This document shows positions 5,478 through 8,381 of a stretch of 8,381 bases of DNA, one piece after another. Position 1 is the first letter of the stretch, and every line of letters starts with the position of its first letter. The notes beneath the pieces are model-generated. The model made no database searches, was not told the DNA's origin, and worked only from the letters and a program-made list of their open reading frames with translations. The translations under genes were made by a program, and so were the position numbers. This DNA is from Porphyromonadaceae bacterium UBA7087 (lineage in GTDB: Bacteria > Bacteroidota > Bacteroidia > Bacteroidales > Muribaculaceae). The stretch covers positions 1,680 through 10,060 of the forward strand of contig DKYZ01000107.1 in the NCBI GenBank assembly GCA_002493515.1. The letters are read 5' to 3'.

Positions 5478-6945
5478 GTTATTTACAGTTTTCTTTTTGG
5501 TTATCCTCCTGACTCTTCCTGCACGGGCCCAGCAGCCCGTCAGGCTGAGTCTCGACGAGGCCATCGCCCGGGCGCGGGCCAACAGCGTGGACGCGGCCGT
5601 GGCCCTCGACGAGCTGCGCACTGCCTACTGGGAATACCGCTCCTACCGCGCCGAGCTGCTTCCGGAGCTTACATTCCGCGCCACTGCCCCGGCCTACCGC
5701 AAGCAGTACAGCTCTTACATGAACGACCATGGAAATTTCACTTTCGTGCCCAACGACTACCTCCAGCTCAACGGGGAGGTGTCGATGACACAGAACATAT
5801 GGCTCACGGGGGGCAAGATCTCGCTCAACACGTCGCTCGACTTCATGCGTCAGCTCGACGGAGACCCCTACAACCGGTTCATGTCGATTCCCGTGGCGCT
5901 GACCCTCCAGCAGCCGATATTCGGAGTGAACAACGTGAAATGGAACCGCCGCATAGAACCGGTGCGCTTCGCCGAGGCGAAGGCGAAATTCCTGAGCGAC
6001 ACGGAGGAGGTGGCCATGCTGGCCATAAGCTATTATTTCCAGCTGCTCATGGCCCGTGAGAACCACGACATCGCGCTCCAGAATCTGGAGAACGCGGAGA
6101 AGCTATATGAGGTGGCGAAGGAGAAGCGCGAGATGGGACGCATAAGCAAGAACGACCTGCTCCAGATGGAGCTCAATCTGCTCAACGCCCGCAGCGAGCT
6201 TACCGACAACCGCAGCGAGCTGCGCAACTGCATGTTCCGGCTCCGCTCCTTCCTCGACCTCGGGGAGGATGTGGAGATCGAGACGGAGGCTCCGGCCATC
6301 GTGCCTGACGCGGAAATCACATATCCGGACGCGCTGGAGAGGGCGCTTGACAACAACAAGCTCGCCAAAAACCTGCGGCGGCGCCAGCTGGAGGCTGATT
6401 ATGCAGTGGCAAGTGCGAAAGGGGACCTGCGTTCGATAAATCTCTTCGCGCAGATAGGATACACGGGCACGTCGCATGATTTCGCGGGCTCTTACCGTGG
6501 ACTGCGCGACAACCAGGTGGTGGAGATCGGTTTCGAGATTCCGCTGCTCGACTGGGGCAAGCGCCGTGGCAAGGTGAAGGTGGCCGAGAGCAACCGCCGG
6601 GTGACGGAGAGTCGTCTGCGCCAGGAGAACATGGATTTCAACCAGAACCTGTTCATCCTCGTGGAGCGTTACGGCAACCAGCGCCGTCAGCTGGAGATAA
6701 GCCGGCGGGCCGACGAGATAGCGTCGAAGCGATACGCCACGAATGTGGAGACCTTCATGATCGGGAAGATCTCGACGCTCGACCTCAACGACTCGCGTGC
6801 CAGGAAAGACGAGGCGCGGCGCGACTATATCAACCAGCTCTACCTCTGCTGGTATTATTACTACCAGCTGCGCAGCGTGACTCTCTGGGACTACGCCACC
6901 TCCGCGCCGGTCACCGCCGACTTCGACCTGCTCTTCCGCGACTGA
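5470..6945 (+). CDS. TolC-family outer-membrane efflux protein
   Basis: This 491-residue protein would form the trimeric outer-membrane channel and periplasmic tunnel of the efflux complex. A signal peptide is clear: MNRLF, a hydrophobic core (VFFLVILLTL), then cleavage after PARA before QQPVRL. The mature N-terminus LSLDEAIARARANS is the classic first helix of the outer-membrane-efflux repeat. Alpha-helical hairpin stretches appear at about 170-240 (FAEAKAKFLSDTEEVAMLAI onward, then NLENAEKLYEVAKEKREMGRISKNDLLQMELNLLNA) and again at about 365-450 (ending KISTLDLNDSRARKDEARRDYINQLY). These are the two halves of the TolC pseudo-repeat. Beta-strand segments (GEVSMTQNIW, VALTLQQPIFG, IGFEIPLLDWGKRRG) fit the barrel strands. 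It overlaps the upstream permease gene by 8 bases and is the last gene of the operon. It ends in a palindrome shared with the convergent ATPase gene. Confidence 0.95.
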   Translation: MNRLFTVFFLVILLTLPARAQQPVRLSLDEAIARARANSVDAAVALDELRTAYWEYRSYRAELLPELTFRATAPAYRKQYSSYMNDHGNFTFVPNDYLQLNGEVSMTQNIWLTGGKISLNTSLDFMRQLDGDPYNRFMSIPVALTLQQPIFGVNNVKWNRRIEPVRFAEAKAKFLSDTEEVAMLAISYYFQLLMARENHDIALQNLENAEKLYEVAKEKREMGRISKNDLLQMELNLLNARSELTDNRSELRNCMFRLRSFLDLGEDVEIETEAPAIVPDAEITYPDALERALDNNKLAKNLRRRQLEADYAVASAKGDLRSINLFAQIGYTGTSHDFAGSYRGLRDNQVVEIGFEIPLLDWGKRRGKVKVAESNRRVTESRLRQENMDFNQNLFILVERYGNQRRQLEISRRADEIASKRYATNVETFMIGKISTLDLNDSRARKDEARRDYINQLYLCWYYYYQLRSVTLWDYATSAPVTADFDLLFRD

Positions 6946-6963
6946 GGACTCAAGTCCTCAGTC
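6940..6963. other. perfect palindrome spanning both stop codons of a convergent gene pair
   Basis: The arms GACTGAGGAC (6940-6949) and GTCCTCAGTC (6954-6963) are exact reverse complements around the loop TCAA, giving a 10-base-pair stem in RNA from either strand. The left arm contains the end of the TolC-family gene (GAC TGA) and the right arm, read on the minus strand, the end of the ATPase gene (GAC TGA). The hairpin therefore overlaps both coding ends, which are only 12 bases apart. Neither side is followed by a T-tract, so it is not a standard intrinsic terminator. It may still stop or stabilise the 3' ends of both transcripts (inference). Confidence 0.75.
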
Positions 6964-8265
6964 ACGCAGGCAGCCTATCGGGACCACATAGATTCCGTCA
7001 GCCCGACGATAAGCATAATCGCCCACTGCAGTCAGAATCATTTTAAACGATGGCTCCGGCATCCGGGAAGTATCTATGAGGCCATGAAGCTTATCCAGAT
7101 TCGCCGCACCCTCCTCTATAAGCCTGTCTCCACCGAGTTTTATTTCCACCAGACCATACCGGCCATCCCGAAGGTGAACAACCGTATCACACTCAAGGCC
7201 GTTGCTGTCGCGGTAATGGAACACGTCGCCGTCAAGAGCCTGCGCATAGACCCTCAGGTCTCTGACGCACAACGTCTCGAAAATAAGACCGAATGTGGGA
7301 AGAGCCCCCAGCAGATCCTCAGGACCTACCCTCAAGACAGCTGTGGCAATCGAGGGATCAGAAAAATATCTTGTGGGGGTAGTGCGTATGGCGGACTTTG
7401 ACCTTAGGTTCGGATTCCAGGAGGGCATGTCCTTTATCACGAATATCTGACGCAACGCGTTGAGATATGACGATATCGTTTCATCTGTGATTGAATCGTT
7501 GTCATTTGTCATTACATCCTTGCGTATCATGCTGACTGGGGTCTGGGTTCCCTGCAGCCGGGCATACGAGCGCATTATGGCACGGGCCCTCTCGACATTG
7601 CGTTCCCTGCCGTCCACGCGTGATATATCCTCCTCCACCACAAGGTCGAGATAGTCGATACTTTGGCTCAAAGACGCCTTTGGAGTCATCCCCTCTGTAA
7701 TGGCATAAGGCCACCCTCCACGGCATGTAAGGAAAGCGATGCTTCGGAGATCATGGTGATTGGCGCCTCGTATTGCGTCCGGCGTACTGAACAGCGTACC
7801 CAAGCTTACCTCCCCCGTAGAGTCCCCGGACTCCATCAACGACATGGGAAGCATGTCGATTATGGCAAAACGGCCTGTGCCGGTGTGGAAAATCCCATCT
7901 GCTCCCTTGCTGTCTCTCGCTATGGGTACCGCAGATCCCGTAAGAATAAACTGACCGGGAATACGCCTATGGTCGACCTCGAACCTCACGGCGTCCCATA
8001 AGGATGGTGCAATCTGCCATTCGTCAATCAGTCGGGGTGTTTCCCCCTGCAAAAGCATCTGGGGATCGAGTTCCGCCAGTTCAAGATTACTCTTTCGAGA
8101 GCGGGGATTGCTCATGTAAAGCACGCTCCCGGCAAGTTGTTCTGCCGTTGTGGTCTTTCCACACCATTTGGGTCCGCGTATCAAGACTGCACCCTTGGAC
8201 TCAAGCTTGTCGGCAAGGAGTCTGTCGGCTATTCTCGGTCGATACCTCAGGGTCATGTTTTCCAT
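6958..8265 (-). CDS. AAA-family ATP-binding protein with DUF4143 domain
   Basis: This 435-residue protein belongs to the AAA_14/DUF4143 ATPases common in gut Bacteroidetes. The N-terminal ATPase domain has Walker A GPKWCGKT (31-38), Walker B RLIDEWQ (78-84) and a sensor-like FILTGSA (106-112). The family hallmark HTGTGR (127-132) is followed by MLPMSLMESG (138-147). The C-terminal DUF4143 part carries a PD-(D/E)xK-like arrangement: E358-x-D360 in GLECDTVV and E374-I-K376 in LVEIKLGG. This suggests a nuclease-related fold, though catalysis is not established for the family. There is no signal peptide or membrane segment. I keep ATG 8265 as the start; ATG at 8256 (Met4) is possible, and the purine-rich AGAGAAGAG just upstream favours the first. 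It is transcribed towards the efflux operon from its own promoter and appears functionally separate. Biological role is unknown. Confidence 0.92.
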   Translation of the reverse strand: MENMTLRYRPRIADRLLADKLESKGAVLIRGPKWCGKTTTAEQLAGSVLYMSNPRSRKSNLELAELDPQMLLQGETPRLIDEWQIAPSLWDAVRFEVDHRRIPGQFILTGSAVPIARDSKGADGIFHTGTGRFAIIDMLPMSLMESGDSTGEVSLGTLFSTPDAIRGANHHDLRSIAFLTCRGGWPYAITEGMTPKASLSQSIDYLDLVVEEDISRVDGRERNVERARAIMRSYARLQGTQTPVSMIRKDVMTNDNDSITDETISSYLNALRQIFVIKDMPSWNPNLRSKSAIRTTPTRYFSDPSIATAVLRVGPEDLLGALPTFGLIFETLCVRDLRVYAQALDGDVFHYRDSNGLECDTVVHLRDGRYGLVEIKLGGDRLIEEGAANLDKLHGLIDTSRMPEPSFKMILTAVGDYAYRRADGIYVVPIGCLRD

Positions 8266-8291
8266 CTCTTCTCTATTGTTAAGTTATTGTG

Positions 8292-8322
8292 CAAAAGTAT
8301 ATAAAAAATTTTATTCGGCAAA
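8292..8322 (-). promoter_or_regulatory. Bacteroidetes-type promoter (-33/-7) for the DUF4143 ATPase gene
   Basis: Reading the minus strand, TTTG (8322-8319) is followed after 19 bases by TACTTTTG (8299-8292). This fits the Bacteroidetes primary-sigma consensus TTTG, about 19-21 bases, TAnnTTTG exactly. Transcription would begin near 8285, giving a leader of about 20 bases before the start codon at 8265. The -33 element falls in a decayed copy of the 23-base repeat lying upstream. Confidence 0.75.
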
Positions 8323-8325
8323 ATA

Positions 8326-8381
8326 TGGCGTTTCCATTCGGTGGATTGTGGCGTTTTCATTCGGTGGATTGTGGCGTTTCC
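8326..8381. repeat. 23-base tandem repeat upstream of the ATPase promoter
   Basis: Units begin at 8326, 8349 and 8372 with an exact 23-base period. Units 1 and 2 differ at a single base (GTTTCC against GTTTTC), and the third is cut by the window end after 10 bases. Each contains ATTCGGTGGATTG. A more decayed copy can be traced one period further in (8303-8325), sharing ATTCGG at the same offset and containing the promoter's -33 element. The units abut with no unique sequence between them, so this is not a CRISPR array. Its full extent cannot be seen. Confidence 0.85.

Noticed and set aside
6940..6963. The convergent palindrome as a standard Rho-independent terminator
   Set aside because: The stem is good, but no T-tract follows it on either strand, so it is listed as an inverted repeat of uncertain function instead.
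7084..7401. Plus-strand open frame of 105 codons within the DUF4143 ATPase gene
   Set aside because: It lies wholly opposite an intact gene with Walker motifs and DUF4143 features, and its translation shows no recognisable domain.
8326..8381. Possible CRISPR array at the window end
   Set aside because: The 23-base units are directly adjacent with no unique spacers, and no cas gene is visible.

Overview
The window looks like a chromosomal segment from a Bacteroidales gut commensal, plausibly Muribaculaceae or a relative. The grounds are a Bacteroidetes-type promoter (a TTTG element, 19 bases, then TAnnTTTG) before the last gene, start codons preceded by AT-rich stretches instead of strong Shine-Dalgarno sequences, a four-helix-bundle 'suffix' protein, and a DUF4143-type ATPase. 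No rRNA, tRNA, insertion sequence, integrase or CRISPR array is visible. The family-level assignment is inference.

Layout. (1) Positions 1-635 hold a small, relatively AT-rich gene for a four-helix-bundle protein of the 23S-rRNA-intervening-sequence (IVP/S23) superfamily. It is bracketed on both sides by arrays of the same 9-base repeat with a TAGCTA core. (2) Positions 636-811 are the regulatory gap. It has a perfect long hairpin with a T-tract (655-687) and a sequence close to a sigma-54 -24/-12 promoter (722-737). (3) Positions 812-6945 form a five-gene, same-strand operon for a tripartite MacAB-TolC-like ABC efflux system: membrane-fusion adaptor, ABC ATPase, two different FtsX/MacB-type permeases, and a TolC-family outer-membrane factor. 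The last two genes overlap by 8 bases. (4) On the opposite strand, converging on the operon, is a AAA/DUF4143 ATPase gene (8265-6958). It has its own promoter, followed upstream by a 23-base tandem repeat that runs off the window end.

Working together: the ATPase and the two permeases should form an inner-membrane, ATP-driven mechanotransmission unit. The adaptor would bridge it to the outer-membrane channel, expelling an unknown periplasmic or envelope substrate. The regulator is not in the window; a sigma-54 activator encoded elsewhere is a reasonable guess from the promoter.

The least-explained material is between the genes. Four repeat-bearing intervals (1-30 with 604-635, 2062-2147, 2831-2902, 8326-8381) each use a different short unit. 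Several units have self-complementary cores, and two arrays contain the stop codon of the preceding gene in their first unit. The convergent gene pair also ends inside one perfect palindrome that supplies both stop codons. I did not find a clearly new multi-gene system.
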